Source: Euglena gracilis
Lineage: Eukaryota; Euglenida; Euglenophyceae; Euglenales
DNA length: 64,000 nucleotides
Reading direction: 5' to 3'
Assembly: GCA_039621445.1 (NCBI GenBank)
Contig: CP154956.1
Span: forward strand, 93,624,406-93,688,405
Of this stretch, positions 53,804 to 64,000 are shown one piece after another; positions within the stretch are counted from its first letter, which is position 1, and every line of letters begins with the position of its first letter. The translations under genes were made by a program, and so were the position numbers. The notes below the pieces were generated by a model. It was not told the origin of the DNA. It did no database searches and worked only from the letters and a program-made list of their open reading frames with translations.

Positions 53804-54601
53804 CCGACCCCCCCTCCGGCCCCGGTGGTAAGCTTCGCTCTTACTCTAAAGAGATAAGAGCTCAGCGACAATGGGTTGTCGGCCCAAAAAGGGGCCCTGG
53901 CGGGTCGAAAAACGCTCATTTTCGGCCCGAAAACACTTTTTCCGGGTCCGGGAGGCCAAAAAGCAAGGTTTTGGGCGAAAAAATTTTTTTCGATTTTTTC
54001 AACTTTTTTGACCCAGTTTTGACCCAAAGTCAATGGGTTGGCGAACCAAAACGGGGCGCTGGCGGGTCGAAAAACGCTCATTTTCAGCTCAAAAACACTT
54101 TTTCCGGGTCCGGGAGGCCAAAAAACATGGTTTTGGGCGAAAAAAAATTTTCGATTTTTTTCGACTTTTTGGCCCGAAAACGGCTAAGTCGGACAGTGGG
54201 AAAAGTGCGCAAAACGGCCATTTGGACCGAAAAACGGCCGTATCTCGGGCTAGGCGGGAAGTTGGCCCAAACTGCGAATACCGGTGGATAGGGCGTCCCA
54301 AAGTTGTGGAATGAGGTAATCTTTAGTTTTTCTCAACTCCCCGGCGTTTTCGAGATATTTTGAATTTTTCGATTTTTTGACCCCAAAAATGACCCCCTGT
54401 TGCCGGTCCACAAACTTTCTTTGGAAAAAAAAACGGTAGACAACTTTTTTGCTCGGGCCAGATCTCCGGCCTGGCGCGGAGTTGCGGGCAACCTAAGGGC
54501 TCTGGACAAACTAGGGACCGTCTCCTAACCTATAGGCTATTAACCTTTCGGGTCCCGAAATCAGGTCACATCGATAATCCGCGGGTGCCCGGGCCTACTC
54601 A

Positions 54602-54661
<60 letters not shown>
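54602..54661. repeat. 60-nt uninterrupted G run
   Basis: The longest homopolymer in the window, at the poly-G position of a satellite unit. Equivalent runs lie near 53767, 55663, 57247 and 59052. Confidence 0.85.
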
Positions 54662-54662
<1 letters not shown>

Positions 54663-54672
54663 CAGGGGGGGG

Positions 54673-54745
54673 GGCTTCGCTCTTACTCTAAAGAGATAAG
54701 AGCTCAGCGACCAGGGTGTGACGTAGAGCTGAGCTCTTTGGAAGA
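54673..54745. repeat. Conserved boundary module with AAGAGCTCAGC inverted repeat
   Basis: CTCTAAAGAG, then AAGAGCTCAGC, 19 nt, and GCTGAGCTCTT form nested hairpins. Full copies are at 54673, 55716 and 57363, a variant at 51894, truncated ones at 53828 and 59109, and a reverse copy at 62874-62906. Confidence 0.9.
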
Positions 54746-57700
54746 CCACCCCGGCCCGGCCCGGGAAAAACGCTCATTTTCGGCTCAAAAACAGTTTTTC
54801 CAAGTCAGGGAAGCCAAAAAACATGGTTTTGGGCGAAAAAATTTTTTTCGATTTTTTTCGACTTTTTTGACCCGGTTTTGACCCAAAGTCAATGGGTTGG
54901 CGGCCCAAACCGGGGCGCTGGAAGGTCGAAAAACGCTCATTTTTGGCTCAAAAACACTTTTTCCGGGTCCGGGAGGCCAAAAAAACATCGTTTTGGGCGA
55001 AAAAATTTTTTTCGATTTTTTTCAACTTTTTGGCCCGAAAACGGCTAAGTCGGACAGTGGGAAAAGTGTACAAAACAGCCATTTGGACCGAAAAACGGCC
55101 GTATCTCGGGCCAGGCGGGGAGTTGGCCCAAACTGCGCATACCGGTGGATAGGGCGTCCCAAAGTTGTGGAATGAGGTACTCTTTAGTTTTTCTCAACTC
55201 CCCGGCGTTTTCGAGATATTTTGAATTTTTCGATTTTTTGACCCCAAAATGACCCATTTTTGGCAGAGTCCCCCCCCCTGGCGAAACCCCAAAACGGCCA
55301 TATCTCGGCCCAGGCGGGGAGTTGGCCCAAACCGCGAATACCGGTGGAAAGGGCGTCCCAAAGTTGTGGAATGAGGTACTCTTTGCTTTTTCTCAACTCC
55401 CCGGCGTTTTCGAGATATTTTGAATTTTTCGATTTTTTGACCCCAAAAATGACCCCCTGTTGCCGGTCCAACAAACTTTCTTTGGAAAAAAAACGGTAGA
55501 CAACTTTTTTGCTCGGGCCATATCTCCGGCCTGGCGGGGAGTTGCGGGCAACCTAAGGGCTCTGGACAAACTAGGGACCGTCTCCTAACCTATAGGCTAT
55601 TAACCTTTCGGGTCCGGAAATCCAATCACATCGATAATCCTCGGGTGTCTTTGCCTACTCAGGGGGGGGGGGGCGGGGGGCGGGGGGGGGGTCAGGGGGG
55701 GGTTTCGGGGGGGTGGTAAGCTTCGCTCTTACTCTAAAGAGATAAGAGCTCAGCGACCAGGGTGTGACGTAGAGCTGAGCTCTTTGGGGGACCACCCTGG
55801 CCCGGCCCGCGAAAAACGCTCATTTTTGGCTCAAAAACAGTTTTTCTGGGTCAAGGACGCCAAAAAACATCGTTTTGGGGCCAAAAAAAATTTTCGATTT
55901 TTTTCGACTTTTTTGACCCGGTTTTGACCCAAAGTCAATGGGTTGGCGGCCCAAAACGGGGCGCCGGCGGGTCGAAAAACGCTCATTTTTGGCTCGAAAA
56001 CACTTTTTTCGGGTCCGGGAGGTCAAAAATCATGGTTTTGGGCAAAAAAAATTTTCGAATTTTTTCGACTTTTTGACCCAAAAATGGCTAAGTTCACCGG
56101 CCGGGGGGGAGGGCCCCAGCCAGGGGGGGCAGGGGGGGGGGTCCGGGTCGGAAAAATTTTTTTCGCCCAAAAACACTTTTTTTGATGTTCTGAAGTGAAA
56201 AAAAGTGTTTTTGGGCGAAAAAAATTTTTTCAAAATTTTGGGTCCCGACCTGACACCCACCCAACCCCCCCCGCCCATCTGCCCTCACGGTGCCTGCAGG
56301 GGTCCCCGAATACCCAAAACTGGCCCAAAATCGCGCAACCAGACCCCGGGAACCCCAAAAAACGGTCAAAACCCCCCCCTAAACCTAATGTTTGACCCCC
56401 TGGTTTGGGTTCCAACTCCCCGTGTAGCCCGAGATACGGGCAATTTACGGTTTCGGGCCCCGAAATGGCCAGAACTGGCCAAACTGGCCCGAAAAAACCC
56501 AAAACGGCCGTATCTCGGGCTAGGCGAGGAGTTGGCCCAAACCGCGCAAACCGATCGATCGGGCGTTTCAAGGTCGTCAAATAAGGTCGCCATCACTTTT
56601 CCTCAACTCCGCTGCGTTTTCGAGATATTTTGAATTTTTCGATTTTTGGACCCCAGCCCGGCCGCCCTCGAACCCCCGCAGGGGTCCCCGAACACCCAAA
56701 ACTGGCCCAAAATGGCGCAACCAGACCCCGGGAACCCCAAAAAACGGTCAAAACCCCCCCCTAAACCTAATGATTGACCCCCTGGTTTGGGTTCCAACTC
56801 CCCGTCTAGCCCGAGATACGGGCAATTTACGGTTTCGGGCCCCGTACAGGCCCAAAACGGCCAAAACTGGCGAAACTGGCCCAAAAGCCCAAAACGGCCG
56901 TATCTCGGGCTAGGCGGGGAGTTGGCCCAAACCGCGCATACCGATCGATCGGGCGTCCCAAAGTTGTGGAATGACGTCCTCTTCACTTTTTCTCAACTCC
57001 GCAGCGTTTTCGAGATATTTTGAAATTTTCGATTTTTTGACCCCAAAATGGCCCTGCAATTTCCCCGGAAAAAAAAACGGTACGCAACTTTTTTGCTCGG
57101 GCCATATCTCCGGACTGGCGGGGAGTTATGGGTAACCGAAGGGCTCTGGAGAAACTAGGGAACCTCTCCTAACCTATAGGCTATTCACTTTGGGGGCCCG
57201 GAAATCCAATCACATCGATAATCCTCGGGTGCCCCGACCTACCCAGGGGGGGGGGGGGGGGGGGAGGGGGGGGGTGGGGGGGGGCGGGGGGGCGGGGGGG
57301 GGGGGGGGGGGGGCGACCCCCCGGGGGGGGCCGACCCCCCCCTCGCGGGGTAGCCGGGGGGGGTAAGCTTCGCTCTTACTCTAAAGAGATAAGAGCTCAG
57401 CGACCAGGGTGTGACGTAGAGCTGAGCTCTTTGGGAGACCACCCCGGCCCGGCCCGCGAAAAACGCTCATTTTCGGCTCAAAAACAGTTTTTCCGGGTCA
57501 GGGAGGCCAAAAAACATCGTTTCGGGCCTAAAATTTTTTTCGATTTTTTTCGACTTTTTTGACCCGGTTTTGACCCAACGTCAACGGGTTGGTGGACCAA
57601 AACGGGGCGCTGGCGGTCGAAAAACGCTCATTTTTGGCTCGAAAACAGTTTTTCTGGGGGCCGGGAGGCCAAAAAACATCGTTTCAAGCAAAAAAAAAAT

Positions 57701-59150
57701 TTCGATTTTTTTCACCTTTTTTCGTCCGGTTTTGACCCAAAATCAATGGGTTGGCGGCCCAAAACGGGGCGCTGGCGGGTCGAAAAACGCTCATTTTTGG
57801 CTCGAAAACACTTTTTTCGGGTGCGGGAGGTCAAAAATCATGGTTTTGGGCAAAAAAAAATTTTCGAATTTTTTCGACTTTTTGACCCAAAAATGGCTAA
57901 GTCCACCGGCCAGGGGGCGGGCCCCAGCCAGGGGGGGCATGGGGGGGGGGTCCGGGTCGGAAAAATTTTTTTCGCTCAAAAACACTTTTTTTGATGTTCT
58001 GAAGTGAAAAAAAGTGTTTTTGAGCGAAAAAAAATTTTTCAAAATTTTGGGTCCCGACCTGCCACCCGACCCCCCCTCGCCCAGCCGCCTTGACGGCGCC
58101 CGGTGGGGTCCCCGAATACCCAAAACTGGCCCAAAATCGCACAACCAGGCCCCGGGAACCCCAAAAAACGGTCAAACCCCCCCCCCTAAACCTAATGATT
58201 GACCCCCTGGTTTGGGTCCCAACTCCTCGTCTAGCCCGAGATACGGCCAATTTACGGTTTCGGGCCCCGAAATGGCCAGAACTGGCAAAACTGGCCCAAA
58301 ACCCCCCAAAACGGCCATATCTCGGGCTAGGCGAGGAGTTGTCCCAAACCGCGCATACCGATCGATAGGGCGTTCCAAGGTCGTCAAATGAGGTCGCCAT
58401 CACTTTTCCTCAACTCCGCAGCGTTTTCGAGATATTTTGAATTTTTCGATTTTTGGACCCCAGCCCGGCCGCCCTCGAACCCCCGCAGGGGTCCCCGAAT
58501 ACCCAAAACTGGCCCAAAATCGCACAACCAGACCCCGGGAACCCCAAAAAACGGTCAAAACCCCCCCCTAAACCTAATGATTGACCCCCTGGTTTGGGTT
58601 CCAACTCCTCGTCTAGCCCGAGATATGGGCAAATTACGGTTTCGGGCCCCGAATGGGCCCGAAATGGCCAGAACTGGCCAAACTGGCCCAAAACCACAAA
58701 ACGGCCGTATCTCGGGCTAGGCGAGGAGTCGGCCCAAACCGCGCATACCGATCGATCGGGCGTTCCAACGTCGTCAAATAAGGTCGTCATCACTTTTCCT
58801 CAACTCCGCAGCGTTTTCGAGATATTTTGAATTTTTCGATTTTTGGACCCCCCAAAAACCTGCAATTTCCCCGAAAAAAAAACGGTACGCAACTTTTTTG
58901 CTCGGGCCCGATCTCCGAACTGGCGGGGAGTCGGGGCTATTGCGGGGGTGCTTGAGCAACCTGGGACCGTCTCCTAACCTATAGGATATTCATTTTGGGG
59001 ATCCGGAAATTTGGTCATATCGATAATCCGCGGGACTCCCTGCCTACCCAGGGGGGGGGGGGGGGGGGGGGGGGGCGGGGGGGTCAGGGGGGGTCCCAAA
59101 CCGGGGTGGTAAGCTTCGCTCTTACTCTAAAGAGATAAGAGCTCAGCGAC

Positions 59151-59219
59151 CCCCCCATAATTGAGAAAAGGGGGGTCCGGTGGAACTGTTTCATTCTCAA
59201 TTATGGGGGGGAGGTGGTA
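59151..59219. mobile_element. Short CCCCCCATAATTGAGA hairpin element
   Basis: Ends CCCCCCCATAATTGAGA and TCTCAATTATGGGGGGG AGGTGGTA. It truncates the last satellite boundary module right after GCTCAGCGAC. Confidence 0.7.
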
Positions 59220-59439
59220 ATGAATTCAAACAATTCATGGAAGTTCAGAAACACATTTTCTCTTCGGTGAACATGACCAGGAGAAGCATGGTGAGGTCCG
59301 AGGCAGCCACCTAGTGAAACCATTGCAATGGGAAAAATGAAGGAAAAGGAAACTATATTTCAATTTTCGAAATATTTCTAAGGAATTCTGAAATGATTTT
59401 TTTTCAATATTTTGAAAGATACCCAATGCTACTAACCTA

Positions 59440-60400
59440 GGAGACTAGGCAGAAAGGGGGGGTCCATGGGTGTGGGGGGGGGGGGGCGCGGCCTGCACCG
59501 TTTTGAGGGGGGGTCCGTCCAACCGAAGTGGCGCTGCGGTGCTTCCGCCGCGCCGCGGGCCAAGTTTTGGCCTTTTTTTTGAAAAAATGTGAAATCAGTC
59601 ACTTTCCAGTGATTTTTTTCAGGTCGGAACGGCAATTTGAAGTAAAATGTTGGAAAAAATCAGTACAATAGTTTTTGGGACATTTTTTGGGGGGGGTCAA
59701 AATTTTTTGTGGCCCCCTGGGCAAAGGGGAGGGGCATGCCAACGGCGCGCGCCGTGGCCTGAGGGGGAGTCTGGGCAGGGGTGTAGAAGTAATTTTTTCT
59801 CGGAGGGGGCGAGATCCTTGACACTGCCAAAAAAAACTATTATTTTTTTATTTGCCGCCCTTTGGGCGGCGAGACGGTAGCACTTTTTTTCAAACATGGT
59901 ATTGAATGCGACAAAAAATGTGGCAATTTTTGACATCATGGCACAAATCCATTATATTTTGGAAGCTCTCCTCAAGGCCTTTTAGCTTGGTCCCCTCAGA
60001 ACGCAGCCACACTGCACGGCGCTCTGAAAATCAGTGATTGCATGTTCCGACCCTGTTTTCAAATTCAAAAGTGCAATGTTTCACCTGCCTTGTTGCCCCT
60101 TGATCGAAAGCTCTTCTCAAGGGCGTTCAGCAGATGGCGTTAGATTTCAGCTCAAAAATTACCCAAAATTGGCCAAAGGGAATTTAGTACACAAACAAAC
60201 CCCAATTTCAGGCCGAAGACCCCCAAAAAACTGTCTGGACATGTTTGCCACATGTCTACAAAGCATTTTGGACACTTTTTGGCACGGTTTATTTTTGGTA
60301 ACGCCCGAACTGGCGGCCGTCCCCCCCCCCCCCCGACCCCCCACTTCTACACCTATGGGTCTGGGCCTTCGGCCTCCTCTGGGGGGGGGGGGCTGTCGGC
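59440..60400. repeat. Dispersed fragments, no gene
   Basis: Includes GGTGTAGAAGTAATTTTTTC..GCCGCCCTTTGGGCGGC (59776-59885), the reverse of 41560-41790, and a poly-C plus CCCCACTTCTACACCTATG tract near 60320-60355 that mirrors 40780-40810. Confidence 0.6.
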
Positions 60401-60689
60401 AAAGCTGGATGAGGATTTGAGCTTGAGGTTGAGTTTGAGGTTTTCCGACCTCAATGACACCTCAATGTCACTTTGTGGTCAAAATCCAAAGGAAAAAGAG
60501 TCAATAACAAGAACTTTGCAACAAAGAGAGGCAAATTTCCTGGATTTTTTCTTCAAAATTTTCAAAAATTGAGCAATTGGACACTTATCTCGTAAGGTTT
60601 AATATCGCCAACCAACGTATTTCTTCTTGTTTCCAACCCACAACCCTCACCCCCCCTCTATTTGGCTCTTGCCCAGGCTCCTTCAGACC

Positions 60690-60960
60690 CCCAATTAGCC
60701 AAGTGGGGGGGGGACAATTGGGGGGGGGGGGGCTCGAGGACCCCTACCCCCAAATTTTTTACCTGTGCAAAATTGGTCAATTTTTTGTGCACATTTGGAT
60801 TGGTTATGACTTTTTTCTATCCGGAAAATTTTAAAATTTTCGAAACGGACGTTTTTGGAGGTTTTCTGAGCCCTTTTTGCGGCCTTGCCAAAATTGGCCG
60901 GTCTTGTCCCGGAGGCCAATTAGCCAATTGGGGGGGGGGGCAATTAGGGGGGGGGGTGAG
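60690..60960. mobile_element. Relic with CCAATTAGCCAATTGGGG words
   Basis: Four CAATTAG/CAATTGGGGGG words joined by poly-G flank an AT-rich 160-bp centre. It looks like another word-plus-poly-G family; termini not resolved. Confidence 0.5.
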
Positions 60961-61059
60961 GACACATTATGCATTGGCACAGACTTGCCAAACTTGCCTT
61001 TGAGGAAGGTTTTGCAAGATGAGATTGTCCAATCGATGCATTTTGTGAGTTGAATTTTC

Positions 61060-61600
61060 TTAATTTTGAGCATTGAGGTGCATTGAGGTTGAGGCAGGGG
61101 TTGTCGACATTGAGGTTGAGGTTTTTTGTGAACCTCAACCTCAATCCAGCTCTGCTCCCCCCCCGGACCCCCCCACGACACCTGACGACCGATTTTTTCG
61201 CACTTCATACTGTATGTTTTTGCACTTCCAGTCAATCTTTTTTTGCATTTTAACTCAAAAATGTTTGCACATGCCACCAATTTGTTTGCACTTTATCTCA
61301 AAATGGTTGCACCTTATCCCAAAATATTTGCCTCCGTTCCGAAAATTTTCCACTTGAATCGGGTGTTTTTGCACAGTTGCCCTTTGAATCTCCAATCAGA
61401 GTGGATCTTTTTCCATTGCGCATAATTGTGCAAGAATGAAGGGCAAATTTTTTGGGAAACAAGTGCAAATATTTTTGGGGCGCAATGCAAAAATTTTGAG
61501 ACTTGGGCAGTTTTTGAGGGCGCTAGGCAAAAGTTCGGCAGGTTGGGGCAAATATTTTTTGCCAATTGTGGGAAATATTTCAAACGCTAGGTGTAAAAAC
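61060..61600. repeat. GAGGTTGAGG palindrome and TTTGCAC-rich tract
   Basis: TTGAGGTTGAGG words face their complements at 61080-61145. Then TTTGCA(C/T) recurs about ten times to 61600. No gene is seen through 62160. Confidence 0.5.
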
Positions 61601-62164
61601 GAGCTCCCCCCCAATCCGCCAATCTCTTTCACGTGCGCAACAAGGCTGCCATGGTGCAGGCCAACCATGGTCAGCCTAACCATTTGGCAGACCATGAAAT
61701 TTGGCATGACGATGAAAGAAGAGTCGTCATTCTGGAGCATGACGACTCCAGAATCGTCATGCTAAGTAGAGGGGGAAAGACGTTTTGAGGGTGGTCAGGC
61801 GAAGTGGCACACACGGTGCTTCCGTTGCGCCGCGGGAATTTCGGCCATTTTTTTTCTAAAAAGTGTGCACTCAGGGGAATCTTTTTTTGTGTTTTTTTTT
61901 GCATTTTGACATGGGCGGGGGGGGGGGGCTGCCGCCCCCTCCGCACCACCACCCCCTGCAACCTCCACCTGATCGAGTGCGGACTTGGTCAGCCTTTGGC
62001 CTGCGGGGGTTAACGGGGAAATCGGAACACCGTTAGACAGGACGTTGAACCCGGCGTTCCAAGCAGGGGATTTCTTGAGCCGGAGGGACCGTATCCCCCA
62101 GGGGGGGGGGTCCAGCCAGCCAGCAGCTCAAATCCAGCCAGCAGCCCAAATTCGGGCTGGGAGC

Positions 62165-62617
62165 CATACATCTCTTTAAGGATTTGCGAGCCCCCCCCCG
62201 GGGGGGGGCGGCTGCAGCCAGCCCCGATTTGGGCCAGCCCAGCCACAGCAGCCCCCTCCCCCCGGGGGGGGGGGTGCTGCTAGCCCTAGCTAGCCAGCCC
62301 CTTTTTGGGGGTCCAGGCCAAAATTTTTCGGCGCAAAGCGCCGAAATTTTTTGAAAAACTGTGTTCAAAAGTGGCCAAAAATGGGGTTTGGGGGGCATTT
62401 GGGGCATTTCTGGGGGGTTTCAGATGCATCATTTTTTCAAAACTGTGTTTTGCAGGTCATTTTTGGGCATTTTTCCGATTTCAGTCCAGCTCGCCCCGGT
62501 TCGGGTCCAGCCGGGTCCAGCCCCCCCCCCCCCCCCGGGGGGGGGGGGGCTGCCCAGCCCAAATTTCTAGCCCTAGCCCAGCAACCCCCCCCCCCGGGGT
62601 CCTTAAAGAGATGTATG
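62165..62617. mobile_element. hAT-like element, TSD CTGGGAGC
   Basis: CTGGGAGC at 62157-62164 and 62618-62625. TIR CATACATCTCTTTAAGGA. The 453-bp body has GGCGC(A)AAGCGCCG hairpin and CCAGCC-rich G/C runs; no transposase. Confidence 0.95.
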
Positions 62618-62873
62618 CTGGGAGCCCCCCCGGGGGGGGGTCGAGTGAAATAAAGTTGGGTCCAGCCCAGCCGGAGACCGGCAACCGGCCGAAGGCCGGC
62701 GACCACTTGTATTTTTACAAATGGTTGATGTGCGCATTTTCGACCAACCACTTACAAAGTAAAAGTGGTCGATGTTCGCAAATGTCAATTTACCAAACCT
62801 CCCCCCACAAATGGCACCCCTCTGGGCTCCGCCCAGGTGGTTCAATTGCAATTGGGGGGGGGGGTCGCTGAGC

Positions 62874-62906
62874 TCTTATCTCTTTAGAGTATGAGCGAAG
62901 CTTACC
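62874..62906 (-). repeat. Reverse copy of the satellite boundary module
   Basis: GTCGCTGAGCTCTTATCTCT..AAGCTTAC, 3.7 kb from the array and in opposite orientation, next to a run of G. Confidence 0.9.
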
Positions 62907-63171
62907 ACAGGGGGAAAGGGATGGTGGAACCCGGGGGGGGGGGAATTGCACATCAGGAGGTCGAAAATTGCAGTGCAAAAAATTGCACAAAATTGCACAA
63001 AATTGCACACACCAGAAAAGCCATACCAGAAACCAGAAAAGCTGCATATTCTGCCAATTTACCCGTTCGGTTCGCCCAAAAAGTTGCAACACAATCAGCC
63101 GTGGCAATATGCGATGGCAATACTTACGCCATTCACACATATGGCATAAAGTGGAGCCCCCACACTTAAGT

Positions 63172-63255
63172 GTAGGGTACTGTGGGGGGGTGGGGGGGTG
63201 GGGGGGGTGGGGGGTGTGTGGGGGGGGGGGGGGGGGGTGGGGGGGGGGGTAGTGT
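63172..63255 (+). repeat. (GGGGGGTG)n simple sequence
   Basis: G-runs punctuated by single T. It resumes beyond the hAT-like element at 63638, suggesting one array split by that insertion. Confidence 0.9.
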
Positions 63256-63268
63256 AGGGGGGTGTGGG

Positions 63269-63629
63269 CATACAATTGCTTACCGACCCCGGGGGGGGGG
63301 GGGGGGGAGGGGGGGGGTCACTCCACTTTTTTAAAAACCAGTCAGTCACTCATTTTCAAAAAACCAGCCAGTCACTACCCCTCCCCGGGGGGGGGGGTCG
63401 GCCACTCAGAAAAACGGCCACTTTCCAGTCACTTTAGGCCATTTTAGGCCCAAAAAAATTTTCCAGCGCCTTCGGCGCCGGGGTCACTCAAGCCACTTTT
63501 GCCCACTCCTGGCCGACCCCCCCCCTGGGGGGGGAGGGGTCCGGGCCAAAAACCAGTCAGTCACTCTGAAAAAACCAGTCACCCACCCCCCGGGGGGGGG
63601 GGGCTGGTCAGTGCTTAAGCAATTGCCTG
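63269..63629. mobile_element. hAT-like element, TSD GGTGTGGG
   Basis: GGTGTGGG at 63261-63268 and 63630-63637. Ends CATACAATTGCTTA and TAAGCAATTGCCTG. The body has CAGTCAGTCACTC words and a GGCGCCTTCGGCGCC-like hairpin. The duplication is partly low complexity, but the TIR is clear. Confidence 0.85.
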
Positions 63630-63637
63630 GGTGTGGG

Positions 63638-63925
63638 GGGGGGGGGGGGGGGGGTGGGGGGGGGGTGGGGGGGGGGGGGGGGGGGGGGGGGGGGTGTGTG
63701 GGGGGGGTGTGGGGGGGGTGGGGGGGGGGGTGGTGGGGGGGGGGTGGGGGGGGGGTGGGGGGGGTGGGGGGGGTGGGGGGGTGGGGGGGGGTGGGGGGTG
63801 GGGGGGTGGGGGGGTGGGGGGGGTGGGGGGGGTGTGGGGTGTGTGTGTGGGGGGGGGTGTGGGGGGGGGGAGGGGTGTGTGGTGGGTGGTGAGGGGGGTG
63901 TGTGGGGGTGCCAAAGCTGAGGAGG
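63638..63925 (+). repeat. (G)nT simple sequence, strong G-quadruplex potential
   Basis: Almost only G with isolated T, frequent GGGGTGGGGG. The predicted Gly- or Pro-rich frames are artefacts. Confidence 0.95.
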
Positions 63926-64000
63926 GTGGATTTTCTTTCCCTTGCGTTGCACACACAAGGGGATGATGTTATTTTGGTTCTGGGGGGGTCCGGGGGGGGG

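Larger units (their letters stand above)
49858..59147. repeat. Higher-order satellite array
   Basis: Units of roughly 0.8-1.9 kb combine three modules. The first is a 170-190-bp module (CGAAAAACGCTCATTTT.. to CAATGGGTTGGCGGCCCAAA). The second is a 350-390-bp module (TATCTCGGGCTAGGCG(G/A)GGAG.. to CGTTTTCGAGATATTTTGAA). The third is a boundary module (TCTCCTAACCTATAGG(C/A)TATT, poly-G, then GTAAGCTTCGCTCTTAC). Boundary positions are 51894, 53828, about 54670, 55716, 57363 and 59109. Open frames here repeat (..FGSKTLFSGPGGQK..) but are broken differently in each unit, so I call it non-coding. No host gene lies in it. Confidence 0.9.

Noticed and set aside
50000-59100. Repeated frames with FGSKTLFSGPGGQK or KTVFEPKTSVFRPASAPFW patterns
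   Set aside because: The same satellite module is read in both directions and each unit breaks the frame differently, which argues against a repeat protein.
61436-61765. 109-codon + frame in the TTTGCAC tract
   Set aside because: No domain, simple-sequence composition and no splice or start signals of quality.
63484-63966. Several 90-156-codon Pro-rich or Gly-rich frames in all phases
   Set aside because: They reflect G/T simple sequence; all six frames are long and none has a start context or domain.

Overview
The window looks like nuclear DNA of a unicellular eukaryote (a protist or alga) that I cannot place more precisely. Evidence: GT-AG introns of only 36-52 nt that splice cleanly in frame, a CCCH zinc-finger gene, a C4HC3 PHD finger, a Pol III tRNA gene with A and B boxes, and internal (TTAGGG)n / (TTTAGGG)n arrays. 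There is no bacterial operon structure. Host genes are few; most of the 64 kb is nested mobile elements and satellite DNA, almost all built around poly-C/poly-G runs and short AT-rich words.

Layout. 0-1 kb: a block with no cytosine on the + strand for 573 nt. 2-3 kb: an ORF-bearing stretch split by a hAT-like insertion. 3.8-6.2 kb: 34-bp tandem repeats and hairpins. 8.7-9.4 kb: telomere-like DNA holding another hAT-like insertion. 9.4-12.5 kb: TTAA-bounded elements and palindrome clusters. 12.6-15.64 kb: the centrepiece, a TIR-bounded element carrying a five-exon gene that fuses a Crypton-like tyrosine recombinase (YR) to a PHD finger. 15.6-17.7 kb: repeats. 19.1-19.75 kb: a CCCH zinc-finger gene. 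20.4-32.4 kb: at least ten nested non-autonomous elements, several datable against empty-site copies elsewhere in the window. 33.4-34.4, 38.8-39.5 and 43.9-44.8 kb: three decayed YR relatives. 43.1 kb: a tRNA. 45-48 kb: hairpin elements with insertions and a 150-bp TTAGGG array. 49.9-59.1 kb: a higher-order satellite whose units each carry a poly-G tract (one of 60 G) and a conserved inverted-repeat module. 59-64 kb: more hAT-like elements and G/T-rich simple sequence.

Transposon classes can be separated by target-site duplication. Elements with 8-bp duplications and CA..TG ends are hAT-like (seven cases). Elements flanked by TA carry arrays of one AT-rich word joined by poly-C (at least six). 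Elements with 3-bp duplications begin GGGGGTG, GGGGGGTCGG or GGAGGTT. TTAA-bounded elements include two of the YR copies. In three TTAA families a hairpin or inverted TIR-like repeat, made from the element's own terminal sequence, lies beside one TTAA boundary only. Two YR copies carry the same TA element, in opposite orientations, within the first eight bases of what appears to be the same intron.

The YR-PHD element looks potentially intact (637 codons, R-K-R-H-Y residues present), while the other three copies are broken by stops, frameshifts or insertions. All statements come from reading the sequence; no alignments or database searches were run.
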